Shown here: positions 50,656 to 63,394 of the stretch, piece by piece
Layout of the letters: the number at the start of each line of letters is the position of its first letter
How positions within the stretch are numbered: the first letter of the stretch is position 1
From: Silene latifolia
Lineage: Eukaryota; Streptophyta; Magnoliopsida; Caryophyllales; Caryophyllaceae
Assembly: GCF_048544455.1 (NCBI RefSeq)
Contig: NC_133537.1
Span: 306,379,738-306,443,737 of the forward strand
Length of the DNA stretch: 64,000 bases
Direction: 5' to 3'
Made by a program: the position numbers and the translations under genes
The notes under the pieces: model-generated
The model's input: only the letters and a program-made list of their open reading frames with translations
The model's database searches: none
What the model was told of the DNA's origin: nothing

Positions 50656-51046
50656 GTCATATGCAGTCTCCCTTGAGAACTGTCTAGTGAGTTGGTCAAG
50701 TCGTGTGAGGAATGGGAACAGTTCCATCCTAACGAGCGAGAATTTTGTGTTGCGTGTTTTGCAACTGCTTTGGCGAGGTGGTTCATAAAGGCTCGCATGA
50801 TATTGACTTTATAGTCAAAACATTTTTGCTCTTGTATAGACTTTCTTGTTAGTTTCAAAAATATTGTACTCCCCTGCGTGGCTGTCAATGTAAAAGTCTC
50901 CTTAAAGAAATTTCTCCTAAAAAGGGTAAAAGTGGCTCACTGGCCAAGAGTTATTGCTAATGATAATCCGGCACAATGGTCGTCGATTTTAACATTGTGT
51001 GCCCGAAATTTTTGTACTTTGGGCAAGTTTGGCACAAATATTATCC
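50656..51046 (+). other. MRE11 3' UTR and downstream sequence
   Basis: Follows the MRE11 stop directly. T-rich and without an obvious further gene. The end of the transcript cannot be fixed by eye. Confidence 0.4.
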
Positions 51047-51287
51047 TACAACTGGTTGTATAAGAGCTATGTACAACCGCATCAAAGTTATCGAGCTCTC
51101 ACACAAAGTTATTGAGTTATTTTACAAGTTATTGAGCTATTTTACGAAGTTATTGAGTTTAATAATTATTCTGTTAAGCTCAACAACTTTGTATGATAAC
51201 TCGATAATTTTGTTAATAGAGCTCGACAACTTTGTAACAAAGTTCCACAACACTGAATAAGTTGTATATACAACCGGTTGTATAATA
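51047..51287. mobile_element. MITE, about 240 bp, TACAAC(C/T)GGTTGTATA termini
   Basis: TACAACTGGTTGTATA on the left and TACAACCGGTTGTATA on the right are inverted copies, and each is itself a palindrome. The interior holds many AAAGTTATTGAG and inverse CTCAACAACTTTG words. Non-coding. Confidence 0.55.
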
Positions 51288-51878
51288 CATTAACTGCAAG
51301 TTTGGCTGATGCTTTAACCGGAGATTGAAAGTAACTGTTCTATTTACATTAGTCTGTCTAAAAACATTCATTGCTTTTATTTTGAAATAGTGAGATTAAC
51401 TCGTGATCTCCTGATTTATTCCATAGGTAATAGGTAAATTAAGCGGCTAGTCTTTCAACACCCCAACTGCAGCCCTGAATTATCTGCTATTGCCGCCTTG
51501 TAGCTTGCCCCTCCAACCTGCGTTGACTCTTCTCTCTTCCTTTCATTGTATAATTGATGACTTAACGCCATCATCTTCTCTCCTCTCCGACCCTGTCCAT
51601 ATACATTCATCTACTAAACCTTTACCACCTTCCCTTGATTCAGGTATAGTCCCGTCATTTTCTCTCTTCATTTGTCATTCACTAGGGATGACAGATTAGT
51701 GGTTGAGTCTGAAACGGAGACGACACTAAATCGACTTGAAGAAAAAAAAAATGAGCCAAATCAATTTTTTTGTTGTGAAAACTAAGGCTTAATTATACTA
51801 AAAATTCAATTTTTGACATATAAAACGAATTTTTACATAGTCAAATTAAGTTTTGAATCGGGGTATGAATTATTGTTG
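51288..51878. other. Intergenic, no gene seen
   Basis: Contains a C/T-rich stretch at 51440-51680 without a supported exon structure. Confidence 0.4.
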
Positions 51879-51907
51879 ACTAGATGTTGTGCCCGTGCGT
51901 TGCACGG
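51879..51907 (-). mobile_element. Helitron-like 3' end on the minus strand
   Basis: On the minus strand, the hairpin CCGTGC-AAC-GCACGG (51907 to 51893) is followed about ten bases later by CTAGT (51883-51879), the usual 3' terminal layout of a Helitron. The element body would lie to the right (from 51908), where the sequence is AT-rich and non-coding. The 5' end is not identified. Confidence 0.5.
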
Positions 51908-53335
51908 TTTCTAAATAATGTTTTATTTTTAACTGAAGTGGTAGAATATGTAAGTTTTGAATGTGAGAACGGTAAAATTTACTATCGTAAAGTAATTAAT
52001 GACTTTGAAAATAAGTGTAGTCGACGTTGTGAATTAATTTCAGTTAGTCTCTAATTTTTTTTTGAGGGGAGTTAGTCTCTAATTTTAATTAGTCTTTTGT
52101 ACGATTGTGTTATATACTGCTCCGTATTATACAGTCTTCATTGGCATATTATGAAACCTTTATTGTCATCTTAGATATGTATGATCGTGTTTGTCAGTAT
52201 GTGGCTTTAATTTATATAGGTTGTGCCCTAATTATAATCAACAAGTCTCAATTGTGACGATGTTTTGTCTTAACTAAATACATGAGTAGTACAACGTATA
52301 CATAAACTCAATGCCAAACCCGACTAACCCGTACCATGTGTTTTCATTATCTCACTGGGATACTCGACTTCAAGCGTTCAACCAACCACATTCAGAATAC
52401 TATTGTCCTAAAGCAAGCATCCTGCCTTCCCCTTCCTTGAGGACAAGAAATCTAGAATGACTGCACCCTCTATAATAAGAATACGTCAATCCCTCACTGT
52501 TATACAGAACTGTCTGTACGAAGATTCTAAAACCTTTTCGATGCTAAATAAAGAGTAAAGAAACTGACAGTTCTACATCCCTTAACAAACATTTACAATA
52601 TAGGCCACACCCCTTATATGATTTCTATTCAATTCAAGCATACCCATTAGCCATTGATGAATTTGTGGATATAGAATTCTAGCATCAAGCAACAATTAGC
52701 ATTGATAATAAGATAATTATTTTTAAATAAAACTAATTATAATATAAATAAATGTTATGTTGTACGAAACCGCTCAAGTTTCAAGTCTCACTCGTGAAAA
52801 CTCGTTTCAAACAATCAACCAAGATAACAAATAGATTACGACTTATTAATATTCATTTGCACGCTACACTTTTGCTTTTAATCCGATTCCGGCATCCGAT
52901 TACCCGACCGACACAGAGCACACCACTTAATATTGGAAAGCTGCATTCGGGTTCAAAACCGAGTCATGGCAAACACGGTGGTGTTGAGGCTGGTTATGGT
53001 GCTGTGTAATGGTGAGTGCGGTGGCTGAATGATTGGTGGTTTGTAGTGGAAGTGATGATGGAGCATGGTTGATGCTGATGAGTTTACAGGGGAAGATGGA
53101 AGTACGGGGTAAAAAGCAAAGAACGTACATAAGCTAAGCCGATGCATGGTGTTTTAGTTCTTAACAAATTCAAATGGAAAATAGATTTTTTCAGTTGTGA
53201 TTAATTATAATATAATTATTATATCTTCTGTATTATCTGTTTGGCTGAATTTATATATTTTCGTACATATTAATATTTAAACTATATAGGTGTTTTATAA
53301 AAGTTAGAGACTCTAGAATTGCCTGAAAAAAGCCT

Positions 53336-53337
<2 letters not shown>
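51908..53337. other. Intergenic, probable Helitron body and unassigned sequence
   Basis: No exon structure or LTR boundaries seen. 52950-53130 is GT-rich on the plus strand (TGGTG words), low complexity. The right edge of the putative Helitron is not visible. Confidence 0.35.

Positions 53338-53372
<35 letters not shown>
53338..53372. repeat. (TA)n microsatellite at the left edge of element A
   Basis: About 17 TA units, directly abutting the TIR of element A. Similar tracts lie between elements A and B and to the right of B. Confidence 0.95.
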
Positions 53373-53375
<3 letters not shown>

Positions 53376-54854
53376 AGGATTGAGGATTAATACAAGCCGT
53401 TAGATCTAAGAGATCCAACGCTCCCTATTGTTTGCGGATCAATAAGGGTAAATTTGTCATTTTGATGCGCGCGTATATATACCCCTTTCCCCAGCACATT
53501 CATTCACTCTCGCCTGATTATTTCTCTCTCTACCCTCTCTCTTCTTTTCCATCCCCAGAAACACTTCAATATTCCCTCAATCACTCTCGCAAAACAAGAT
53601 CGATGTCCGGTTCATTGTTGTTTTCCTCATCTCGTTCCATTTTCAATCAATTAACTTTATTATTTGTTTTGCAATTACAATTTCAGGTTTGTATTTGATT
53701 AACTTCTCTTTTCAATTTTGTTAAAAATTCATAGTTAATAATGTTATTTCTTTTCTCAGAACTATTCTTGATGCATTTTTGTTGTTCATTCGGGATTATG
53801 TAGCTACTACTCATCCTGATTTCCATACTTTATTTGTCATTATTTGTCATTTCACCTAAATTAGGTTTAATTTGAATCTCATATGATTTACTTGTCTTCT
53901 TTTTCATACATCCATGTTTAAATTCGAATCTTCTATGAATTTGTTACATATTTAATCATTTTTCCTTATCTATGTTTAGTTTACCTGATGTTATGACGTT
54001 TTTTTGTTTTCGATTCATATTTTTAACGATATTGATTCATACTACCTTATTATTTGATTGCAATTTGAATTTATTTCACCGCGTTCGATTTTTTTTCTCC
54101 TTTAAGAGTAACTTTACTTTGTTTTCTAACAAATCATTGATTGCCGGATGTGATATGATGCACAGTTAAACTCGAGAAGGTTCATGTATTTCCATTTGCT
54201 ATTGACATGAAAACTGTTGGATGTGTCACCTTGTCTTACCTGATGTGAGTGAGTATTGGTGCTCCCATGGTTTTCTGGGTTTGATAGTGACTTTGCGCCT
54301 GTTTAGATTAAAGGATATGTGGGGAAGGGTTATTCTGAATGGTAGGCATGGTCTTATGCTAACGACCTTTGAAACTTTCCTGTAATTATACATGGTCCTG
54401 GAGGTATGCATATGGTTGATCCACTTTTTCAACGTATGCTTGTCAAACAATGTTGAAGTAAATAAATTCTAGTCATATTTGATGAGGCATTCAGGGATTC
54501 TTGCGCTTAGGGGTGGAGGTTAGTTGCCTAGCTATTTATTCCTCTATTGTATCTCCTATTTGTGTTTAAAGTTTATTAGCCCGAAAGTTTGTGGTTAGTC
54601 TGCAGCCGAACTACTTCATTATACACCTGATATAGCGTGATATGAAAAGTTTATGAGTGGTGGGATCATACCTTTGTAATGGTATACTTGTGCTATTGTA
54701 AGGGCAATTTTGTGTTATTGTAAAAATATAGTCGTGCTATTATAATGACACAGTTATATTCTATTATGATGGTGGTACAATTATGCTACATTTTCATGGT
54801 ATCAGTTTAGGATTTTCTATTTCATTGTCTCACTTAGTATCAATGTTAATTTGA

Positions 54855-54923
54855 CATCTTTTAGCTCAAAAGGGAGAGCATGTGCTATTGCACAAGACGT
54901 GGGTTCGAACCCCGCAAAGATGA
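54855..54923 (+). ncRNA. tRNA-like structure with a 4-base anticodon loop
   Basis: A perfect 7-bp acceptor stem pairs CATCTTT (54855-54861) with AAAGATG (54916-54922). The D arm is GCTC..GAGC and the T arm GTGGG-TTCGAAC-CCCGC, complete with the TTCGAAC loop. The anticodon stem is TGTGC/GCACA, but its loop is only TATT, so there is no normal anticodon. The internal promoter boxes A (TAGCTCAAAAGGGAGAGC) and B (GGTTCGAACCC) look good, so pol III could transcribe it. It could be a tRNA pseudogene or a SINE head; it is not a decoding tRNA. Confidence 0.55.
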
Positions 54924-54939
54924 GCTAATGTAATTACAT

Positions 54940-55765
54940 AATTTAAAATAGTATTGTTAGACGTGTAATATTATATTGTATACGTTGCGATATTGTATTG
55001 TTAGACGTGTGATATTGCATTGGATATGTATTGTGAATTGTGATACTGTATTGGATATGTATTCTTTACAATACAATATCACAACATATCCATTACAATA
55101 TCACATTTGTCTTATATATATCACAAGTTTTTAAAAGAAGTATCACAATAATTACATTATAGTAACACATTGTATTCTTTAAAATATCACAATTTATTCA
55201 ATACAATAACACAAAGTATTCAATACAATATCTCACTTTTTGGTAAATAATCATTGTTGTTTTAGTATTAAAATATCCGACGTTTTTCCATACAATGTCA
55301 TAAAATATACAATACAATATCACACTTTTCAAATAGTTTTTGTCAGTCAAGGTAGAATAATGAATGTTATCTCAATATTACAATATCAACTGTATTGCAA
55401 TACAATATCACATGATATACAATACAATATCACACTTTTTCAAATAGTCTTTGTCAGTCAAGGTAGAACATTGATTGTTCTCTGAGTGTTACAATATCAA
55501 CTGTTTTACCTTACAATATCACAAAATGTTCAATACAATATCAATTTTTTTTCCAAAAAATCTCCGCCAGTCTGATTGCTCTTTTTAGTATTACAATATC
55601 ACATGTTTAACAATACAATATCAAACCATATCCAATACAATATCACATCTATTTTTATAAATTTCATCATTAGCCTTGCGCACCTACTGTTGGATTTTAG
55701 TTACAATATCATAATTTATGTAATATAATATCACAATGCAGTCAATACAATATCACACTGTTTCT
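54940..55765. repeat. Dispersed array of ACAATATCAC-type words
   Basis: The word ACAATATCAC or a close form (TACAATATCA, CAATATCACA) occurs many times at irregular spacing across about 800 bp, always in this orientation. It is flanked by the two tRNA-like structures. Element B has the inverse word, GTGATATTGT. Confidence 0.85.
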
Positions 55766-55869
55766 CGTAATAGAAATAACACATGTAAGATGAAGAAATA
55801 GCGGAAGGAACCCTTTGAACTAGCACAAAAATGCAAATGAAATTGTACTTTGAAATAACAGATTAACAG

Positions 55870-55940
55870 TAGCCTATGTGGGACTTGAACCCACATTCTT
55901 TGCGCATTGCACAACGCTCTACCGATTGAGCTAATAGGCT
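55870..55940 (-). ncRNA. tRNA-like structure with a 5-base anticodon loop
   Basis: On the minus strand the acceptor stem AGCCTAT (55940-55934) pairs perfectly with ATAGGCT (55877-55871), followed by discriminator A. The D arm is GCTC..GAGC and the T arm GTGGG-TTCAAGT-CCCAC is perfect. The anticodon stem TTGTG/CGCAA closes a five-base loop CAATG instead of seven. It resembles the copy at 54855-54923, especially in D arm, T arm and the GTGC..GCA-type anticodon arm, but points the other way. Probably not a decoding tRNA. Confidence 0.6.
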
Positions 55941-56217
55941 TTTATGATGAGGCATTATAAAATGTATCCACAAAGTATAAGAAAAGTTGTTAATTGATGG
56001 CAGAACACTCTAAATATTTAAATAACTAATGAAGCTTGTGAATCCCTTTAAATCTACATGTGCTTTCAAATAGATTACACTCTTGTCAAATAAAAAAGGC
56101 TAATTGTCAGATGAAGCTTGTGAATCCCTTCCAATCTACATGAAGTAGACCATTCTTGACATCCCACTTAATAGCCTCATTAATTGCCTTTGCTTCAGCC
56201 TGAAGATAAGACGATAA

Positions 56218-56632
56218 TTGATGGCTCATCAGATGGTGGTTGATTCATATATATCTGATTACGACCTACATCTGCTTCTGAACTCAACTATCGGACAAGA
56301 AATGCTCGAGGGTTCAGCAAATCAGGGCTACAAAGCTCCTGAAATGATAAAAATCAAAGACTCATGTGAAAGTACTGATATATACAGTCTAGGAATCGTC
56401 TTACTAGAAACTATTGACTGGCAAAGAACTTGTCAACTACAATTCCTCGGATTCTCAAAAAATATACTTACCAAATGTGATCAGGAAGGCAATCCTAGAT
56501 CACAGTATTAAGGATATGTATCATCCTGACATAGTACTGAATCTAACAGACAAGGTAAGACTTCGAACAGAAGATCGTGCCCTTAAGACATTGAACAAAC
56601 AAAACTTATTCCAAATACTACATCAATTGTAG
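56218..56632 (+). pseudogene. TMKL1-like receptor kinase fragment
   Basis: The first frame (from 56218) gives ISDYDLHLLLN, GQEMLEGSANQGYKAPEMIK and STDIYSLGIVLLE, which is the kinase C-lobe (activation-segment APE and the DxxSxG helix). One extra base near 56413 moves it to a second frame giving MTGKELVNYNSSDSQKIYL and ILDHSIKDMYHPDIVL. The match is to the TMKL1-type kinase-like receptor family. The N-lobe, catalytic loop, transmembrane part and ectodomain are absent, so it is a captured fragment within element A and not a gene. Confidence 0.7.
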
Positions 56633-57426
56633 ACCTAAAATCCATTTCTAACTCTACAATAAACAATTAAACTAAAGAAATCCTACAAATTCGAATTAAA
56701 AAGCGTAATAGAATAGCGACAATGTCAATTTTTTGCAAAATCATACCATATCTTAAAAACAGGAAATTAATTAACTGAAATAGTGAAATTAATAACCCAA
56801 TTAATCATGAACATTGAAGAACAAATGCAATAGCATAAATTTAAATTAACAAAATGAAGATATGAGATAACATCTGAAAAAAATTGCACAATTTTTTAAA
56901 ACCCTAACTTTAATAATTCGAATTTTAACCAAATAATATGCATTTAAAGTTACAAATAACATCTAAAACAAAAATTCATAACATTATTTATAGGAATATA
57001 AGCAATAATACAAAATGTATTGTACAATTAATCGATTTTAACAATTTCCCCCAAATATACCTAATTTCAAAAATTCGAAATTATTAGAGCAAAACTTATA
57101 CCTGCATTCAAATCAAAACGCAAATTATGTCGAGTGATTGCTATTGATTCATAATTTTGAGCGATTCATGAATTTGATGCTTCATTTTCTTCGATTTTCT
57201 TCAATTTTAGAGAGAGAAAAGTGTAGAAGTAAAATGATAGGTTACGCGATTTGAGCGTGGTTTTGATAAGCTTTGACTGTGAGTTTTTTTTTTCCTTATC
57301 CACATGTCACTATCTCAGAGGCTTATTTGTTTTAATCCGTGAAATCTGAGCTTTTAATTTGTTTGATCCGACGGCTGTTATTAATCCGCAATCCTCAATT
57401 ATATAGGAGTTCTCACCGGATCCCGA

Positions 57427-57429
<3 letters not shown>

Positions 57430-57499
<70 letters not shown>
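57430..57499. repeat. (TA)n microsatellite between elements A and B
   Basis: About 35 TA units between the ends of the two related elements. Confidence 0.95.
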
Positions 57500-57501
<2 letters not shown>

Positions 57502-59194
57502 AATGAGATCATGTGAGTATGACTCATATATTTGAGGATTGAGGATTAATACTGGCCGTCAACTTTAAGAGATCCAATGTCTATTATTTAACGCGGATAA
57601 TTAAGGGTATTATGGTAATTTGAGGAGCGGGTATAAAACCTCCGTATTCCGTCGAAATCATCATTCTCACCCAATTTGTTTCTCTCTCTCTATTACCCTC
57701 TACCTTTTTCTACGTTTTCTCCCATGAAATCCCTAATTTCCTAACCCATTATTTCGTGATTTCTATATTTCGAATTCAATTTCAACTCAATAATTTATCG
57801 TTCTTCTATTTCTTATCAACGATCATGCTCTTTCAATCGAAATCATGATAGCAGGTACATCTACTTTATTTTTAATTTGTAATTTCAGCTTTATTTTCAT
57901 GTAATTGTTGTTTTTGCTACATATATTTGTAGTCACTAGTCATCTTACTGCGTTTGTTATGATTTGTAGCTACTATTGTGATTTCCATGCTTTGTATCTC
58001 TTTTTCCTAAATCAGGTTTAATTTGTGAGGATCTCATATAATTTATTTGTCTTTTTTCTCATACATCTAGGTTTAATTCAAACAAGTTACGAATTTGTTA
58101 TATATTCAGTAATTTTTCCTGATCTATGTTCAATTCACCTGGTTTTATGATTTTTTGTTCTCGATTTATAATTTTGCTGAGATTGATTAATATTATCTTG
58201 TTGTTTGATTGCGATTTTAATTTATTTCACTTTGACCGAGTTTTGTTTGTTATGTAAAATTAATTTACATTTTTAGTATCTTGTTTCACATCTTTTTAAA
58301 CTTGTACCAGATTGATGTACATCTGTTTTACATTGTTACTCCTTAATGTTATCTCGTAGTAGTATACATTTAGGTTCTTAATTGTTCGAAATCTTATAAA
58401 TATCACATCTTTGTTGTTGAAGTATCACATATTATGAGTTACTGTATTAAGACAAGCTCATTTTACTTTCTTTTTAGAAGTTTTTAGTTGTGTAACTTCT
58501 TATGGATTTACTTATGATGATGATGTGGCTGTATATTATATCAATTTGTAACTAATTAATTAGCTTCTAGCTGATATACACTGGACTTCCATGGATTTAG
58601 GCCTCCTGTTGACATAATGAAATATGTGAAGTCATGCTTCTGTTTTAGGTGTCAAAATTATCTTATTGTGTTATGCAGGATCTTATGACACTCGTGTAGC
58701 CATTTTAGCTGGTGTGATGAAAGTTTACGACATATATATGTAGTATTGGTTCATATATACACTCATGACTCATCTAGATATGGGGCAGTTATTAGCATAT
58801 TGGTTCAAATGCATGAAGTAATGATAGTAGGTCGGATCATTAGATGTTTGAAGAACAAATATATCAATTGAGGTCCTTTTAAGACCGTTGCACTTATAAC
58901 TGCCTGCTTCATCTAGCTGTAGGATTATGGAGTGGATTTTGATGACAATGAGCAGTACATGAAAACATTCAGTTGTCTATGTGTATGGCATGTGCTCATG
59001 GCATATATTTCATGTGCATAAATCTTGTTTTGTGGCCACCTCAATTCTCAGTTTAAGCCCAGATGATTTGGGGTGGGCTAACATGAATATCTTTCGAAAC
59101 GTCAACGACCAATTCTATAATGTGTCTTCTCTTGTTTTGTCTTATATATTGTTCTTGATCATCTCTGCCTCATTTAGGAGATGTTAATCCTGTT

Positions 59195-59845
59195 TTGTCC
59201 TATAAGTATTTGCCTTTTGATATTCATCTATTTAAAGGACTGAAAAATCCTGAACTTTTTAATATAAAAAGTACTATCTCTGAGACTGTTCGCATAGATA
59301 CTGCCTTAAGTACTAGCACTCCATTTACTTTCCTAAAAAACTTTTCACTGTGGAGCAAAATGTTGACATACTATGAAGATATCCGTATGAATGTCCTCCT
59401 TTTGAATTCTCGGCTACACCACCTTCTAAACCTTGCAGTAAGATGAGATGTCGTTGTCTATAGAAGCAGATATATAGAAGCATGTCGTGAACGTACACAC
59501 TGTGAGTGCGAGACAAAGAAGTTGGAAATGATACTTGCTAAATTGAAGAAGGTTCATGTTCTACTCGCTTCTGAGGTGAAGGTTTTGGAGTCCAAGGCGG
59601 GTTGGCAGAAGTACATGGAAGCATATTTTAAGTTTATTCAAGCTAAAGACGAGGTCAGGGAAATTGAAGCTTTGATAGTTGATTTTGACAAGTTTTTCAA
59701 GCATTGTGATACAGTTATTGAGACCTTGAAATGGAAGGGTAATAAGCATGAACCTAAGTTCCAGGAACAACGGGTAGAGGAAGCAATTAGAATGACAACT
59801 AGATATGTTGGACAAAAAATTGTAACTGGAAGTACATGGATGTAA
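59195..59845 (+). CDS. Unidentified coiled-coil coding fragment in element B
   Basis: Two open stretches lie in tandem in different frames: 59195-59446 (segments IHLFKGLKNPELF, MLTYYEDIRMNVLLL) and 59528-59845 (ATG 59528, then EVKVLESKAGWQKYMEAYFK and VEEAIRMTTRYVGQK, stop TAA). The second is rich in Lys and Glu and probably helical or coiled coil. The bases between them also read as helical protein in one frame (YIEACRERTHCECETKKLE), so this is likely one exon with a frameshift, or two exons. I do not recognise the family. It could be a captured gene fragment or a remnant of an element protein. Confidence 0.4.
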
Positions 59846-59974
59846 TGCTGGTAGAACTTATTTCATTTGTTACTCAATCCTTAATTATTTATGGTGTAGG
59901 TGAATATTGTATCTCAAGATTACAAAAGTAGTTATGGCTAAACAATTTCTTTTGTCTCTGATATAATTCTTGGT

Positions 59975-60890
59975 AAAGTGTGATATTGTTTCAAATATCA
60001 TGTGATATTTTACTTTAATGGTTGTGATATTGTTTCTCATATAACACAAGTGGACAGGGATTTAAAATTTCTTTTTACTTAAATATTGTTTTGTATATAG
60101 TGTGATATTGTTTTCCATACAGTGTGATATTGTCTCTAATAACTTGTGGTATTTTACTTTACCGGTTATGATATTGTTTCACAGTAGCATAAAATTGGAG
60201 ACTCCTTTTAAAATACTTTGAACCGTGATATTGTTTTGTATACAGAGTGATATTATTTATAAGTACATGTGAAATTGTATAACAATATCACACAAGGAGT
60301 ATTGTCTACAATTAAGTGTGATGTGATGATATTGTTTCAGAAGAATGGTGATATTGTTTCAAATGAAGTGTGATATTGTTTACAATAACGTGTGATATTG
60401 TAAAATACAAAAGCCAAATCTTGGTAACACTATATTATTGATTATGGGGTTTTATGATATTGGTAACCAAAAATGAAGAAAGAATACAAAATTGTTGCCA
60501 TTTGTAATTACATTTAAACATAAAATAATGTGTATGTATATATGAGTAAAATGAGTAAAAAAAGACGATTTTGTTAAGTTGATGATGTAATATAGACTTT
60601 CTCAGCATGCACACAAGCTCTTAATCAACATCCGGAAGTGAAACAATCTGCAAAAAAAGAAACCAAAGATAAAAAAAACATGTCAGTAGTAAGTTTAACA
60701 CATTAATAACAAACCTGTGATATTGTTTCTAAGAACTTGTAGTATTTTATTTTAATGGTTCTGATATTGTTTTAGAGTATTACAAAATTGGAGAGTCATT
60801 TAAAGCACTTGTGAAATAGTGATATTATTTTATATAAGGTGTGATATTGTCTCTAATAACGTGTGATATTATTTCTCAGTATCACAAAAG
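59975..60890. repeat. Dispersed array of GTGATATTGT-type words
   Basis: Many copies of GTGATATTGT(TT) or close forms at irregular spacing, mainly 59975-60420 and 60710-60890. This is the inverse complement of the word in element A (54940-55765). Scattered further copies occur near 62500-62640 in the other orientation. Confidence 0.85.
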
Positions 60891-61379
60891 TAAATATAAG
60901 TAACAAATCTGCCTGAGGTTTCCTGATATTGATAAGCAAAAAAAAAATACGAAAATGAGACAACTTAAGATTGCCTCTCAACTCCGGCGTGCTACTACTT
61001 TCAGATCTCATACAAAAAAAATACAAAAATGCCGCTGTAATGAATGTAATACACAACTAACCCCATATCTATCATCTTTATCAAAACAACTAACACGGCC
61101 TACCGCCACAATCACAGCCAGTCATGCCGGCAGCCAGAATATTTTAGCTAAGTAAAAATACACCCTAATTACATAATTAATCTCTCTCGAAATTCACACA
61201 AACTCAAATAGAAATCCGTACCACTTTGTGTGGTTTAAGTAAATCAAACTAATATGGTTGGAATGCCAATACTTTGAGACAACCTTTCCGCTCTCATGTC
61301 TACATATAATGACTTGATCTTAATCTAAGAACGCAAGTGGAAGTAATGCACATGCCAAAAGAGAAAAACAGGAAGGCAA

Positions 61380-62181
<802 letters not shown>

Positions 62182-62460
62182 ACAAATTTAAGATAGGAAG
62201 GACAACACATGTACCCTCTATAAAATCCAGTTAGATTTCTAGGAAAGGCATTAAATACCGACAACGGTACTCATGCACTCCCAACATTGGTGCCAACAAT
62301 CTCATTTTTCATAGGCTTCCAATCAAGCTTGACATTGTTATACCTCTTGACAACAAGTAGAGCATCATTATTCAGTAGTTCCCTGATACAAGAACTTAAT
62401 CAGAAAATAACTAATTATGAAAGATGAATGGACCTGTATGAGATTTGAGAGAAAGTTGTG
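62182..62460 (-). other. Possible second captured fragment, unidentified
   Basis: The minus-strand frame near 62390-62290 reads LLNNDALLVVKRYNNVKLDW and then PMKNEIVGTNVGSA before a stop. It does not look like the expected N-terminus of an ECA pump. I cannot name the source. Confidence 0.25.
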
Positions 62461-63319
62461 ATACTATTTAGTTATAGTGATTGAATTAACAAAGAATATT
62501 ATACTTCACCTATCACAACCCTTAACAAAGAATATAACACAACATCAAAGCCATAAACAAGAATATCACCCTTCCAGTTTGTGATTTTAAGAAAGAATAT
62601 CATAGTAAGAAATAATATCACATTCAATATCACATTACTCAGTTAGTAAACTCTATTTCTGAAACCCTAATTTTCAAAATTAAACAATATTAAATCCTAA
62701 TCTTCACAATTAAACGAAGAAAACATCTAATAAACAACTACAACTAAATTCGATGATACTAATTAGTTCAATTTGTCGATATAATCACAAAAAACGTTTA
62801 AAATCATGTATAACTAAGATATTTAGAATTTTAAAACAAGAAAATGAAAGTACCACAAATCATCGACTATCAGTTCGATTTTTTTCATTTAATCCCTATG
62901 AAATTCATCGAATTCAACATATATAAAATAATTTCAAACAAAATTAACATTCATAATCAATTTAGTACTACATAAGTTCAATTAAAACCGCAAAAATCTA
63001 AAAAAAAAAAAACAACGAATTTACCTGTACGATTTTGGAGAGAAATCTACTGATATTATTCAATGTAGTGAGCGAATTAATCAAGAAAGTTGAAATGGAG
63101 ATAAAATTTTATGATTTTAGCAAGATTTTATGTGAGATTTTTGTTTGAAATGTTTGACAGTAAGTTTGATATGTTTTTTAGAGAGAGAAACTGTCGAATG
63201 TTTTTTGTGCTTTAATTTGGGGGTTTTGTTTGTCAATTTCCCTCGCGATATTGTTTTGTATATGGTCTGATATTTAATTCGTTACTCAATCCTCAAATAT
63301 TTAGTAGTTCTCACCGGAT

Positions 63320-63324
63320 CCCGA

Positions 63325-63391
<67 letters not shown>
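63320..63391. repeat. (CT)n(TA)n microsatellite at the right edge of element B
   Basis: About 12 CT units followed by about 24 TA units, bordering the terminal word of element B. Confidence 0.95.

Positions 63392-63394
<3 letters not shown>

Larger units (their letters stand above)
53371..57430 (+). mobile_element. Element A: (TA)n-flanked TIR element carrying gene fragments
   Basis: The left end ATTTGAGGATTGAGGATTAA is matched by the reverse complement of the right end, AATTGAGGATTGCGGATTAA. Both then continue with TA..GCCGT, about 35-40 bp in all. Outside the right TIR lies GAGTCGGGATCCGGTGAGAA (reverse strand) and then (TA)n. The first 700 bp (CT-rich leader, then T-rich intron-like sequence) and the last 300 bp resemble those of element B. 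The interior holds two tRNA-like structures, an array of ACAATATCAC words and a TMKL1-like kinase fragment. No transposase is seen, so it is non-autonomous. The superfamily is uncertain; Mutator-like (Pack-MULE) is the nearest description. Confidence 0.65.

Noticed and set aside
53432-53698. 88-codon frame in the leader of element A
   Set aside because: Element B has no matching open frame at the equivalent place; more likely a leader with a splice donor-like end than a conserved protein.
55240-55485. 81-codon frame rich in Gln, Tyr and Ile
   Set aside because: Arises from the ACAATATCAC word array in one frame; no independent support.
55870-55940. A functional nuclear or plastid tRNA gene
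   Set aside because: Arms pair well, but the anticodon loop has five bases instead of seven, so a decoding role is unlikely; reported as tRNA-like only.
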